From: an uncultured Prevotella sp.
Lineage (GTDB): Bacteria; Bacteroidota; Bacteroidia; Bacteroidales; Bacteroidaceae
Length of the DNA stretch: 49,801 nucleotides
Assembly: GCA_900541575.1 (NCBI GenBank)
Contig: UQKO01000012.1
Coordinates: forward strand, 1 to 49,801
Reading direction: 5' to 3'
The notes below the pieces were generated by a model. The model ran no database searches. It was not told the DNA's origin and was given only the letters and a program-made list of their open reading frames with translations. Numbering within the stretch: position 1 is the first letter of the stretch; the number at the start of each line of letters is the position of its first letter. Positions 10,801 to 18,058 of the stretch are shown here, piece by piece. The translations under genes were made by a program, and so were the position numbers.

Positions 10801-11977
10801 CTTCTGTTATTATGAAATGATATTGCTCTTTTAGCTTCGCAGCAGTAGCATTGGTTAATCTTTTCGTTTGAATATTAGGTTTATTTACATGTATTGTACG
10901 CTCTTGGATACCCTCTTTCAACGGTTTCATCACCACTTTAGCAATGGCTTCAAGTGAGGGACGATCTTCCTTGTTGCCACCAGTGATAAACCAATGGGGC
11001 GAGTCAATCTTTTCGACAAACTCTGCATTAGTATTATGTTTGCTGGCATGATGAGACATCTTAACCACAGGCACGATAATTGGCGTTTGTATATTATAAT
11101 ACTCCAATCCCTTTAGAACATCTGAACTTGGGGCATCACCTAGCACCAGTACTTCTATTTTTCCATCAACAATGCAAGCGTATGATAAAGAAGCACAATT
11201 ACTTTTGGTAATTCCTTCCTCATCGGCTTTCTCGGCTTCTGCGATTTGTAAGTCTTTAAGCAGATTAATCGTTGCATTGGTTTTATTATTGTTTTTTGGC
11301 ATCATCTTGGCATTTGCCAAAGTAATGATTTGCTGAAATAATTCTTCTTGATTAAGCACATCATATCCAGGGAATTCAGAACGTGTCCATTTTTTGAATT
11401 CACTCTTGAACACTGTAACTAGATCTTTTAATCGCTGCCCATCTGGAGAAAGAATAAAGACGTCCCCATAATGCTTTTCTTTATCTAGGGGAACTGTATA
11501 ACCAGTAGTTATTTGTTCCTTTTCCCATACAGCATTCCATGATTCATTCTTCATTATGGCATTTGCTAAACATGCGGCCTCTGGACTATTGGTTTTGCCT
11601 GTTGTCCTATCCTCCAAAGGAGGCAATTTACGCTGCATAGCTTTAATTAGTGCGTTTGTTGTTTCATCAAGAGGTTGTCGTTCTGCATTAGGTTGGGACT
11701 GAAAACAATTAAAAAGAATTTTCCCAATGCGGAGCTGTACGAAGTTAGGGTCAAGAAGTAATTTGGTGACACCATTAACATGATCACCATCAATATGTGT
11801 AACAATAAGCATATCAATAGTCATTTGTAATTCGTTACGTATATACGACTTTATATCATCAGTTAGCGAACCGCAATCGGTCATGATGCTATACTGACTA
11901 CCACCATCCTCATCTTTAATTACAATGAAAAGACAGTCGCCACATCCTGATGGAAATGTACTGAATATTGTTTTCAT
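10787..11977 (-). CDS. MBL-fold metallo-hydrolase of the defence cluster
   Basis: This 396-residue cytosolic protein has the metallo-beta-lactamase fold. The metal motif is THIDGDH (H61, D63, D65, H66), i.e. HxDxDH rather than the classical HxHxDH. A later KMSHHASKH segment supplies further histidines, as in ComEC-type and other nucleic-acid- or nucleotide-acting MBL proteins. The GDCLFIVI start and the D34 region (MTDCG) fit the first strands of the fold. Its 3' end overlaps the trypsin-STAND gene by 14 nt, so the two are translationally coupled. MBL hydrolases are known partners of protease-STAND genes in AVAST-type systems; whether it acts on nucleic acid, a nucleotide signal or a protein cannot be told from sequence. 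No Shine-Dalgarno sequence is visible, as is common in this phylum. Confidence 0.8.
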   Translation of the reverse strand: MKTIFSTFPSGCGDCLFIVIKDEDGGSQYSIMTDCGSLTDDIKSYIRNELQMTIDMLIVTHIDGDHVNGVTKLLLDPNFVQLRIGKILFNCFQSQPNAERQPLDETTNALIKAMQRKLPPLEDRTTGKTNSPEAACLANAIMKNESWNAVWEKEQITTGYTVPLDKEKHYGDVFILSPDGQRLKDLVTVFKSEFKKWTRSEFPGYDVLNQEELFQQIITLANAKMMPKNNNKTNATINLLKDLQIAEAEKADEEGITKSNCASLSYACIVDGKIEVLVLGDAPSSDVLKGLEYYNIQTPIIVPVVKMSHHASKHNTNAEFVEKIDSPHWFITGGNKEDRPSLEAIAKVVMKPLKEGIQERTIHVNKPNIQTKRLTNATAAKLKEQYHFIITEDATL

Positions 11978-11980
11978 AGG

Positions 11981-12115
11981 TTATTGTTTATAATTTCTTT
12001 GCAGAAAACCACTGAACTCAACTTCATGCTTGTCCAGAAATTGATAAAACACCGCAACTTAGACTTTTGGTTTGTTGTAGCGCATCATCTTGTTCTTTTC
12101 TTCCGTTGTTGCCAT
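11981..12115 (-). pseudogene. Small ORF with an internal stop codon
   Basis: An ATG 3 nt after the RloB-like stop codon opens a frame that reads MATTEEKNKMMRYNKPKV, hits TAA, and continues in the same frame with VAVFYQFLDKHEVEFSGFLQ and a few more residues to a second TAA. The second part ends 3 nt before the MBL ATG. The frame fills the whole gap between its neighbours, suggesting a ~44-residue gene broken by one nonsense mutation, or two very short ORFs. I recognise no family. Confidence that it was ever a gene is low to moderate. Confidence 0.35.
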
Positions 12116-12118
12116 AGT

Positions 12119-12733
12119 CTACACTACTTCTAACCCCTTCAGCTCTTCCATCAGCCTACCGAGTTCAGAATAAGTATAATATCTTCCTGAAGCCTGTTTC
12201 TCATCCATCGAGTGCTCTGCATTGGCGATAGCGGATGCTAGTGAGCCGCCATTGCGCTCAAAATATGAGTGTAAGCCCTTGCATTTGACGAAGGACTCTG
12301 CCGTCTTGCGGTATTCTACATTCAGGTTCAAGTCCTTCAACAACTGCTCCTGGTCGGTGTACATTCGTGATGTATAGCGGAAGTAGTACAAGAAGAACAA
12401 CTCTGTACAGCGGTGAGTCTCGAAGAACTTCACCTCACAGTACAGTCCTTTCTTTGGCTTGTTAATTGGTTGGGCATATTTCTTCTTCAGTCGCTCGTAT
12501 TGCGAGCGCTCAGGCTCCCTATCCTTCGTGTCCATATCAATGATGCAAAAAATATGGTTGAAGCCCATAGCCACACCCTCTGCTATCTTGGCATCCAAGT
12601 CTTTAATGTTTGTATGTTTCGGGTAGTCTGGTTTGATAGTCAATCCCTTGAACACATCGCACAAAGACTTGAAATAGTAGAATTCCGTAGGACCTTCACC
12701 GAGAATTAATGCTGCGTTTCTAAGCTTTCCCAT
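12119..12733 (-). CDS. RloB/AbiLii-like TOPRIM protein
   Basis: This 204-residue protein resembles the RloB family, a TOPRIM-type putative nuclease paired with an ABC/AAA15 ATPase. Visible marks are ILGEGPTEFYYF near the N-terminus (catalytic Glu, about residue 13), an acidic IIDMDTKD strand end for metal binding, and FFETHRCTELFFLYYF, a divergent form of the Phe-Glu-Leu-Trp/Leu-His-Phe region of RloB. It begins 1 nt after the ATPase stop and is preceded by a perfect Shine-Dalgarno sequence (GGAGGAATAACATG on the minus strand), unusual in Bacteroidetes. In PARIS, AbiL and Rlo systems the ATPase senses infection and releases or activates the TOPRIM effector, which may cut tRNA or DNA; that role is inferred here. 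Confidence 0.75.
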   Translation of the reverse strand: MGKLRNAALILGEGPTEFYYFKSLCDVFKGLTIKPDYPKHTNIKDLDAKIAEGVAMGFNHIFCIIDMDTKDREPERSQYERLKKKYAQPINKPKKGLYCEVKFFETHRCTELFFLYYFRYTSRMYTDQEQLLKDLNLNVEYRKTAESFVKCKGLHSYFERNGGSLASAIANAEHSMDEKQASGRYYTYSELGRLMEELKGLEVV

Positions 12734-12734
12734 G

Positions 12735-14021
12735 TTATTCCTCCAGATTTACGAAGATGGAACCCAATTCTGGTTTTGCGCCCAATCTGCCGATGCGATA
12801 CGAATTGTAGAGCGACAGGTTCTTGTGCAGACCATACGAATCACCACGGTTGTATTCAGAACTTGCTGTTTCTCTGTTCTTCTCTACAAACCACACTACA
12901 CCTCTGTTCTCATTTATCAGATCTTGCTGCAGCAATGCCGTTTCCTGACTAGTGATAATCAACTGTGATTTCTCTGAGTTGAACAAGAATACATTCAAGT
13001 AATAGAACAACAGGTCATAATGCAGATCTTCACCCAACTCATCCAGATAATATACATGATCACCCGTAATCAAATCATACAGCACATCCAAGATCCTTAT
13101 ATACTTAAGCGTACCCTTTGATTGCCATCCCAAAGGTATGTCGAAGTTGCCTGAATCTGAGTTATTCACAAAATCCACGGAGTCGGTTGTTGGTCTCAAT
13201 AAAGCTTCCTTCATGTCATCAGGAATGCTCTCACGCAGAACTCGCTCACGAAAATCCAGAGGAATGAATCTGTCCTCCTGAACAGGTTTGAAGTCGATGA
13301 TATTCAAGTCAGCTTTCTGGAGCATCTGATTAAAGAACTTTCTCTTCTTATCATCTTTATAAGCATCTTTTAGAATTTCGACAAGACCCTTTTCTTTGTC
13401 ACTGTCGCCATCTACATCGTGATAGTTCTCCATCACCCAGCCATGCAGCTTATTGAATGGCATAATATCTTCAGTCAGAGCCATCTTTCGGCATACAGCC
13501 AATACACTATGGTTGTTCAATGTGTTCTCACGAATTGTCTGCTGAGTCTTTTGCTGCAACTTCAATGTCGAACCAAATTTTATCTCTGCCTGCACATTCT
13601 CATTCACAAATGTACGTTCATAGAAAAGTGCCCTTGAATTATTTGGATAGTAATTCAAAGTCTCCGCAAGGATAAAACGATTGTTGAATTTTACATCATA
13701 ATCATATCTCACACCATGGGCATAGAATGATACATGCATTTCTGTAGGCTCCTCTTTGGTCAATGCAAACGGCATAAATCCATTTATATGCTTGTTTGCA
13801 TCAGACTTTGGCAATACCAAAAGACGGAACACTTCATTTAATGCAATCAGCATATTCGACTTGCCAGAAGCATTTGAACCGTACAGAATGCCCAACTTAT
13901 AGACAAAGACTCCTTCCGTAACCTCAGTCACCAGTTCCGATGCCGGACCTTTGGCCAGGAATTTAATCTCTTGTCTGTCTCGGATGGACAAATAATTCTT
14001 AACCCAAAATTCTCTTATCAT
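12735..14021 (-). CDS. AAA15/RloA-like ABC-type ATPase
   Basis: This 428-residue SMC/RecF-like ATPase starts MIREFWVKNYLSIRD, the typical opening strand of AAA15/AAA21 proteins. Walker A is GSNASGKS (K54, S55). The ABC-type half follows after a long insertion: a QSKGT signature, then VYYLDELGEDLH with Walker B Asp and catalytic Glu, and LIITSQE as the switch strand. Length and layout match RloA, AbiLi and PARIS AriA. It is the first gene of the run from the promoter at 14066-14097 and is coupled to the RloB-like gene. It most probably acts as the sensor or scaffold of a two-gene anti-phage system. It could also be a Gabija- or OLD-related ATPase, but it lacks a fused TOPRIM domain, which the next gene supplies. 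Confidence 0.78.
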   Translation of the reverse strand: MIREFWVKNYLSIRDRQEIKFLAKGPASELVTEVTEGVFVYKLGILYGSNASGKSNMLIALNEVFRLLVLPKSDANKHINGFMPFALTKEEPTEMHVSFYAHGVRYDYDVKFNNRFILAETLNYYPNNSRALFYERTFVNENVQAEIKFGSTLKLQQKTQQTIRENTLNNHSVLAVCRKMALTEDIMPFNKLHGWVMENYHDVDGDSDKEKGLVEILKDAYKDDKKRKFFNQMLQKADLNIIDFKPVQEDRFIPLDFRERVLRESIPDDMKEALLRPTTDSVDFVNNSDSGNFDIPLGWQSKGTLKYIRILDVLYDLITGDHVYYLDELGEDLHYDLLFYYLNVFLFNSEKSQLIITSQETALLQQDLINENRGVVWFVEKNRETASSEYNRGDSYGLHKNLSLYNSYRIGRLGAKPELGSIFVNLEE

Positions 14022-14065
14022 GACTTGTATTGAATTTCTTATTGTACATTTATGTAAATTTGCTA

Positions 14066-14097
14066 CAAAAATAAACTTTTAATTTTATATACGCAAA
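14066..14097 (-). promoter_or_regulatory. Promoter of the defence gene run
   Basis: On the minus strand a -33 TTTG (14097-14094) and a -7 TATTTTTG (14073-14066) are separated by 20 bp, matching the Bacteroidetes TTTG-N19/21-TAnnTTTG promoter. The start of transcription would fall near 14059, giving a ~38-nt leader before the ATPase ATG. I see no equally good promoter further down the run, so it may serve all genes to 676. Confidence 0.65.
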
Positions 14098-14138
14098 TAA
14101 TATAGTGTATTTCTGTAGCAAACCTACAACATTTAATG

Positions 14139-14858
14139 TTATTTTGCTCTGCGCGCAATATAAAGAAAGAACGACTTATCGTTTCTGCACAGATAGTTTG
14201 ACATCTGATTCAGCATCTCTGGTGTCAAGTCCTTGCGATATTTCTCATGTTCAGGCATCACCTTGATATGTTCCACAGGATTAGTGTTGATGTGCTTACG
14301 AGCAATCAAGAACTCCGCCAAGCCGTAAAGCCATCCCCTGTAATTGTTTCTTGTTCGTGGAGAACTCTCACGATCAAGATAAATCCAATCTATGAAGTCA
14401 TTACAGAAGCCAATATCAAATTGATAGGCATACTTGATGGGATTAACTTGCGATGTAATAAACTCACGAAGTATATTCACTCTGGAACGATAGCTTTGAC
14501 GCGTTTTCTTTCTGTCCATGCGGTCTACATAGTCAAGATAACGTTCAAGGCAGTTGTCAAAATACACAAAACCACGACTCTCATCATCTGTTACCCAAGG
14601 ATTCCATCCCTGAGCAAGCTGCTTTGTAAGAACATCCATGATTTCGCTTGCTCTGCGTTTCTTTTCAGAGACGCTAAGACTATCTTTGATATAGTATCTC
14701 TTACGACGCATTAAACCTCGTGCTGGGTCTAATGATGTAAAATCTACAAACCAACGTACACCTTTATGTAAAGTGGGAGGTGTGTAGCCCACAATGTTAG
14801 AACTATTGCCGTTACAAAATTTTGAGCACATTTTTTTAACATCTTTTAGAGCCATCAT
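14139..14858 (-). pseudogene. Tyrosine integrase, N-terminal half only
   Basis: The 239 residues correspond to the arm-binding and SAM-like core-binding domains of a Bacteroidetes tyrosine integrase (for example RWFVDFTSLDPARGLMRRKR near the start and the helical segment with NYRGWLYGLAEFLIARK). The frame ends at FFLYIARRAK, just where the catalytic domain should begin, so the Arg-His-Arg-Tyr residues are missing. The gene sits about 115 bp from the 3' end of tRNA-Ser, the usual place for an integrase that inserted its element into the tRNA. The truncation implies that the island can no longer excise by itself. The cause (deletion, or insertion of the ATPase-led cargo) cannot be decided from one sequence. 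Confidence 0.75.
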
Positions 14859-14928
14859 ATCGGTGGATTAAAGACGTTTGTTCAATTACCTGAAAAATTC
14901 TGGCGCAGATTTGGCGCACCCTTAAACG

Positions 14929-14974
14929 AAAAATCAGCGTAACTTGTTGTTTTACAACTCGTTACGCTGATTTT
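14929..14974 (-). terminator. Terminator of tRNA-Ser
   Basis: Directly after the tRNA 3' end is a perfect stem of about 14 bp (AAAATCAGCGTAAC with GTTACGCTGATTTT), extended inward by TTGT/ACAA, followed on the minus strand by TTTTTCGTTT. Position and U-run fit a Rho-independent terminator. Confidence 0.8.
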
Positions 14975-15061
14975 GGCGGAGAGAGAGGGATTCGAACCCC
15001 CGGTGCCTTGCAGCACGCCGGTTTTCAAGACCGGTGTATTCGACCACTCTACCATCTCTCC
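14974..15061 (-). tRNA. tRNA-Ser (anticodon UGA)
   Basis: The minus strand folds into a class II tRNA. Acceptor GGAGAGA (15061-15055) pairs with TCTCTCC, followed by discriminator G and an encoded CCA (14976-14974). The anticodon stem CCGGT/ACCGG encloses the loop CTTGAAA with anticodon TGA. The long variable arm (CGTGCTGCAAGGCACG region) and the T-arm GGGGGTTCGAATCCC complete it. It reads UCA and related serine codons. Its 3' half is the likely attachment site of the neighbouring island. Confidence 0.97.
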
Positions 15062-15098
15062 TTGTAAAGAGGTAGCCTTTGTGGCTTGTTTGCGAGTG

Positions 15099-15130
15099 CA
15101 AAGGTAGAGACTTTTGTGGAAACTACCAAA
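15099..15130 (-). promoter_or_regulatory. Promoter of tRNA-Ser
   Basis: A -33 TTTG (15130-15127) and -7 TACCTTTG (15106-15099) are separated by 20 bp, about 38 bp upstream of the mature tRNA 5' end. Confidence 0.75.
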
Positions 15131-15195
15131 TGTTTTCGCAAAAAAAGTTGGATTTTTTTCTATTTTTCTTTGTTTTCCTTGTTGGAATGTGGTTG

Positions 15196-15993
15196 CTAGG
15201 GAGTAGAAATGGCTAGTTTGGTGAATGTGCGGAGCGTATTTTCTAGGAGTTGGTATTCCATCTTTTCGATGGGGAGATTGTAGATTTCGGCAAGTTTGGC
15301 TATGATGAGGGGTATATGCGATGGCTCATTGCGCTCGCCGCGGTAGGGATGGGGAGTGAGATAGGGAGCATCGGTCTCTACGACGATGCGGTTTAGGGAT
15401 ACTGTGGAATGGAGCACAGCGGGGAGCTTTGATTTTTTAAACGTGACTACGCCGCCTATGCCGAGCACGAAGCCTGGGAACGTGGTAAGGAGTTCTTCGG
15501 CTTCTTCGGCAGTGCCGCCAAAGCAGTGGAACACGCCTGTGAGTTCTTTGCGTAGGGGAAGGAGCGTCTCTACGAGGTCGTGGTGTGCAGCTCGGCTATG
15601 AACCATGAGCGGGAGGTGGTAGCGTATGGCCCATTCTGCTTGTTGGGCGAAGGTGGCAATCTGTTCTTCGCGTCGTGACTGGTCCCAATAGAGGTCAATG
15701 CCTACTTCGCCTACTGCTACGAAGGGGTGGTCGGCTTGTTGGATCATTTGCTCCATGCGGTGGAGCATGGGGGCGGGATCGGCAGGAAGTTCTGTGGGGT
15801 GAAGACCTATCATGGGACGGCAGAAGTCGGGATATTCTTGGCACAGACGGAGCATGGAGGCAATGGATGCTTCGTCGATGTTGGGCAGGAGAAGCATACG
15901 GGCGCCTGCTCTCTGAGCACGTGCCACAACTTCGGCTCTGTCCGCATCAAATTCTTCGGTGTAGATATGTGTGTGAGTATCGATAAATTGCAT
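15196..15993 (-). CDS. tatD: TatD-family metal-dependent DNase/hydrolase
   Basis: A 265-residue TIM-barrel hydrolase of the TatD (YcfH/YabD) family. Visible ligands and motifs, in order: FIDTHTHIY (first metal HxH), GLHPTEL, AVGEVGIDLYWD (bridging Glu), LMVHSRAAH, GVFHCFGGT and VVETDAPYLTPHPYRG with the catalytic Asp. Length is normal. Family members are 3'-5' exonucleases/DNases implicated in repair and DNA turnover; the cellular substrate here is not known. The upstream gap to the cmk fusion is filled by a tandem repeat, so an operon with that gene is doubtful. The downstream neighbour is tRNA-Ser, which has its own promoter. Confidence 0.92.
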   Translation of the reverse strand: MQFIDTHTHIYTEEFDADRAEVVARAQRAGARMLLLPNIDEASIASMLRLCQEYPDFCRPMIGLHPTELPADPAPMLHRMEQMIQQADHPFVAVGEVGIDLYWDQSRREEQIATFAQQAEWAIRYHLPLMVHSRAAHHDLVETLLPLRKELTGVFHCFGGTAEEAEELLTTFPGFVLGIGGVVTFKKSKLPAVLHSTVSLNRIVVETDAPYLTPHPYRGERNEPSHIPLIIAKLAEIYNLPIEKMEYQLLENTLRTFTKLAISTP

Positions 15994-16003
15994 GGGGGAT
16001 TTT

Positions 16004-16187
16004 AAAGTTTAAAAGTTTAGGAGTTTATAAGTTAAGAGAGCGCTTACTTAAAGTTTAAAGGTTTGGGAGTTTATAAGTTAAGAGAGCGCTTACTTAAAGT
16101 TTAAAAGTTTAGGAGTTTATAAGTTAAGAGAGCGCTTACTTAAAGTTCAAAAGTTTAGGAGTTTATAAGTTAAGAGAACACTTATAA
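16004..16187. repeat. Four tandem copies of a 46-bp repeat
   Basis: Copies begin at 16004, 16050, 16096 and 16142 (exact 46-bp period), each starting AAAGTTTAAAAGTTTAGGAG and ending in AGCGCTTACTT; the fourth copy diverges at its end. The unit is AT-rich and non-coding. A degraded inverted copy follows at 16209-16247. Confidence 0.9.
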
Positions 16188-16208
16188 CTTATTACACTCT
16201 AAAAAAGC

Positions 16209-16247
16209 GACTTCTTAACTTCTAAACTCCTAAACTTTTAAACTTTG
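16209..16247. repeat. Inverted copy of the 46-bp repeat
   Basis: GACTTCTTAACTTCTAAACT and the bases after it are the reverse complement of the repeat unit at 16142-16180 with few differences, so the transcript after the cmk fusion (minus strand) could fold into a long stem. It may act as terminator or mRNA stabiliser between the cmk fusion and tatD. Confidence 0.75.
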
Positions 16248-16256
16248 AAAAAGCTC

Positions 16257-17900
16257 CTACTTCTTACGGCCGAGGAGCGACTCTGCATATTCCCAGAGCG
16301 GAGCCCATTGGGTGGGAGTGAGCGAGAGTTGTTGTAGCAGAGCATGAGCCTCGCAGTAGAACTTATCAATGGCGGCCAGAGTGAGTTGCGGCACGCCCAA
16401 TTCATTGTAGAGCTGGGTTACGGCACTAATCTTCTCTTCCGGTGCAAGGGTGGTGGAGGTGATGAGCTGGAGGAGTTGCTGCTTCTGTTCGTCGTTGGCC
16501 TGTAGATAGGCGGTGATGAGCAGGTAGGTCTTCTTGCCACAAAGAATGTCGCCGCCAATCTTCTTGCCAAACACGGTGGCGTCGCCGTAAACATCGAGAT
16601 AGTCGTCTTGCAGCTGGAAAGCTAAGCCAATCTTTTCGGCAAAGCGGTAGAGCACGTCGCAGTCGGTCTCGGGAGCACCTGCTAGGAGAGCTCCCATGCG
16701 GGTGGCACAGGCCAAGAGTACGGACGTTTTAAGGCGAATCATTTCGAGATATTCGTCCACGCAGACATCGGTGCGAGTTTCAAAGTTGACGTCGTATTGT
16801 TGTCCTTCGCAAATTTCGCGAGCGGTGCGGGCAAAGAGGCGGAGGGCTTCGGCGCTATGGGAGCAATGGCATTGCATGATGTGTTCGAAAGCCATGATGA
16901 GCATGGTGTCGCCAGAGAGCACGGCTGTATTCTCGTTCCATTTCTTATGTACGGTAGGCTTTCCACGTCGCATGTCGGCATGATCCATGAGGTCGTCGTG
17001 CAGGAGCGTGTGGTTATGATAAGTCTCCAGGCCAATGGCTGCGGGCATGGCTTTCATGGCATCGTCGCGATAGAGCGAATAGGTCATGAGTAGCAGGGAG
17101 GGGCGCAGGCGCTTTCCGCCCATGGAGAGCACATATTCGATAGGTTCGTAAAGTCCTTCTGGACGGGCAGGGTAGGGCACTGCTTGCAGGGCTTTCTCGA
17201 TGAATGGAGCCCACGAGGTGTGGCGTGCAAACTGTGTGAGGAGCCACTCTTTCTGCTGGGCGATGGTAAGCGATGAATTATCGAGCAGAATGGCATCGTC
17301 AGCCTGGCGGAGCGGAGCCACTTCGCGATGAGAGTCGATGTAGTCGCGTTCTTGCACGTTTTTGAGGATATCGTCGTAGCTTACCTCCTGTCCCTTGGCT
17401 TGAAGCTCATCGTAACGGCGGCGGGCACGCACTTCGGCCGATGCGGTAACGAATATCTTAAGTTCGGCTTCGGGCAATACCACTGTGCCGATGTCGCGAC
17501 CATCCATTACGATGCCTTTGTCGCGTCCCATCTCCTGCTGCTGAAGCGTCATGGCAGAGCGTACAAAGGGCAGGGCTGCAATGGGGCTTACGTGTGAACT
17601 CACTTCAAGTCCGCGAATGTCGCTTTCCACACATTCGCCGTTGAGGCATACAAGTGGCAAGTGGGTGGCGGGGTCGAGTTTGAAGCTTACTTTCACCTGA
17701 GGCATGAGCCTCTCGAGTTCATCGGCTTGCACACTACCATCGTCATTGAAGAGCCCGTGGCGCAAGGCAAATAGCGTTACGGCGCGATACATGGCACCCG
17801 TGTCTACATAAATATAGCCCACTTCGCGGGCGAGATCTTTAGCCATGGTGCTTTTTCCGCACGATGAGTGGCCGTCAATGGCGATGATGATTTTTTTCAT
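16257..17900 (-). CDS. cmk: Cytidylate kinase - isoprenyl diphosphate synthase fusion
   Basis: One uninterrupted 547-residue frame joins two enzymes. Residues 1 to about 225 are (d)CMP kinase: P-loop GHSSCGKST (10-18), VDTGAMYRA, and VMDGRDIGTVV, the nucleotide-binding signature of the family. From about 230 it is a trans-isoprenyl diphosphate synthase (farnesyl/geranylgeranyl type): GGKRLRP (261-267), first Asp-rich motif DDLMD (302-306) with RRGKPTVH, GQQYD, and second motif DDYLD (432-436). All catalytic residues are present in both halves. The synthase half has no start Met of its own near the joint (linker around HTSWAPFIEKALQAVPYPAR), so translation of the second half depends on the first. 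The kinase phosphorylates CMP/dCMP; the synthase elongates allylic diphosphates for quinone and lipid-carrier precursors. The two have no shared pathway. Confidence 0.93.
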   Translation of the reverse strand: MKKIIIAIDGHSSCGKSTMAKDLAREVGYIYVDTGAMYRAVTLFALRHGLFNDDGSVQADELERLMPQVKVSFKLDPATHLPLVCLNGECVESDIRGLEVSSHVSPIAALPFVRSAMTLQQQEMGRDKGIVMDGRDIGTVVLPEAELKIFVTASAEVRARRRYDELQAKGQEVSYDDILKNVQERDYIDSHREVAPLRQADDAILLDNSSLTIAQQKEWLLTQFARHTSWAPFIEKALQAVPYPARPEGLYEPIEYVLSMGGKRLRPSLLLMTYSLYRDDAMKAMPAAIGLETYHNHTLLHDDLMDHADMRRGKPTVHKKWNENTAVLSGDTMLIMAFEHIMQCHCSHSAEALRLFARTAREICEGQQYDVNFETRTDVCVDEYLEMIRLKTSVLLACATRMGALLAGAPETDCDVLYRFAEKIGLAFQLQDDYLDVYGDATVFGKKIGGDILCGKKTYLLITAYLQANDEQKQQLLQLITSTTLAPEEKISAVTQLYNELGVPQLTLAAIDKFYCEAHALLQQLSLTPTQWAPLWEYAESLLGRKK

Positions 17901-17945
17901 AATGTGCTAATATGTTAATGGGCTGGCGCAGTGGGATGCCGATGC

Positions 17946-17962
17946 GGGGACGCGTCGTCCCC
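17946..17962. repeat. Short GACGCGTC-type palindrome
   Basis: GGGGACG-CGT-CGTCCCC forms a 7-bp GC-rich hairpin between porQ and the cmk fusion. The same GACGCGTC core recurs in intergenic DNA at 32830-32920 and 43850-43866. Confidence 0.5.
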
Positions 17963-18058
17963 AGTATTGGCTGTAAACTCCCGATGCTAACTGTATGCAA
18001 AGGAAATTGTCAGAATGCTTTACTTATTACTTTTTTACTTATTACTTGTCGTCTTTTA

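Noticed and set aside
11981..12115. Selenocysteine or other recoding at the internal stop
   Set aside because: The stop is TAA, not TGA, and no recoding structure is evident; a nonsense mutation is simpler.
147..14858. The two integrase fragments as halves of one gene split by the island
   Set aside because: They lie on opposite strands and belong to different recombinase subfamilies judging by their motifs.
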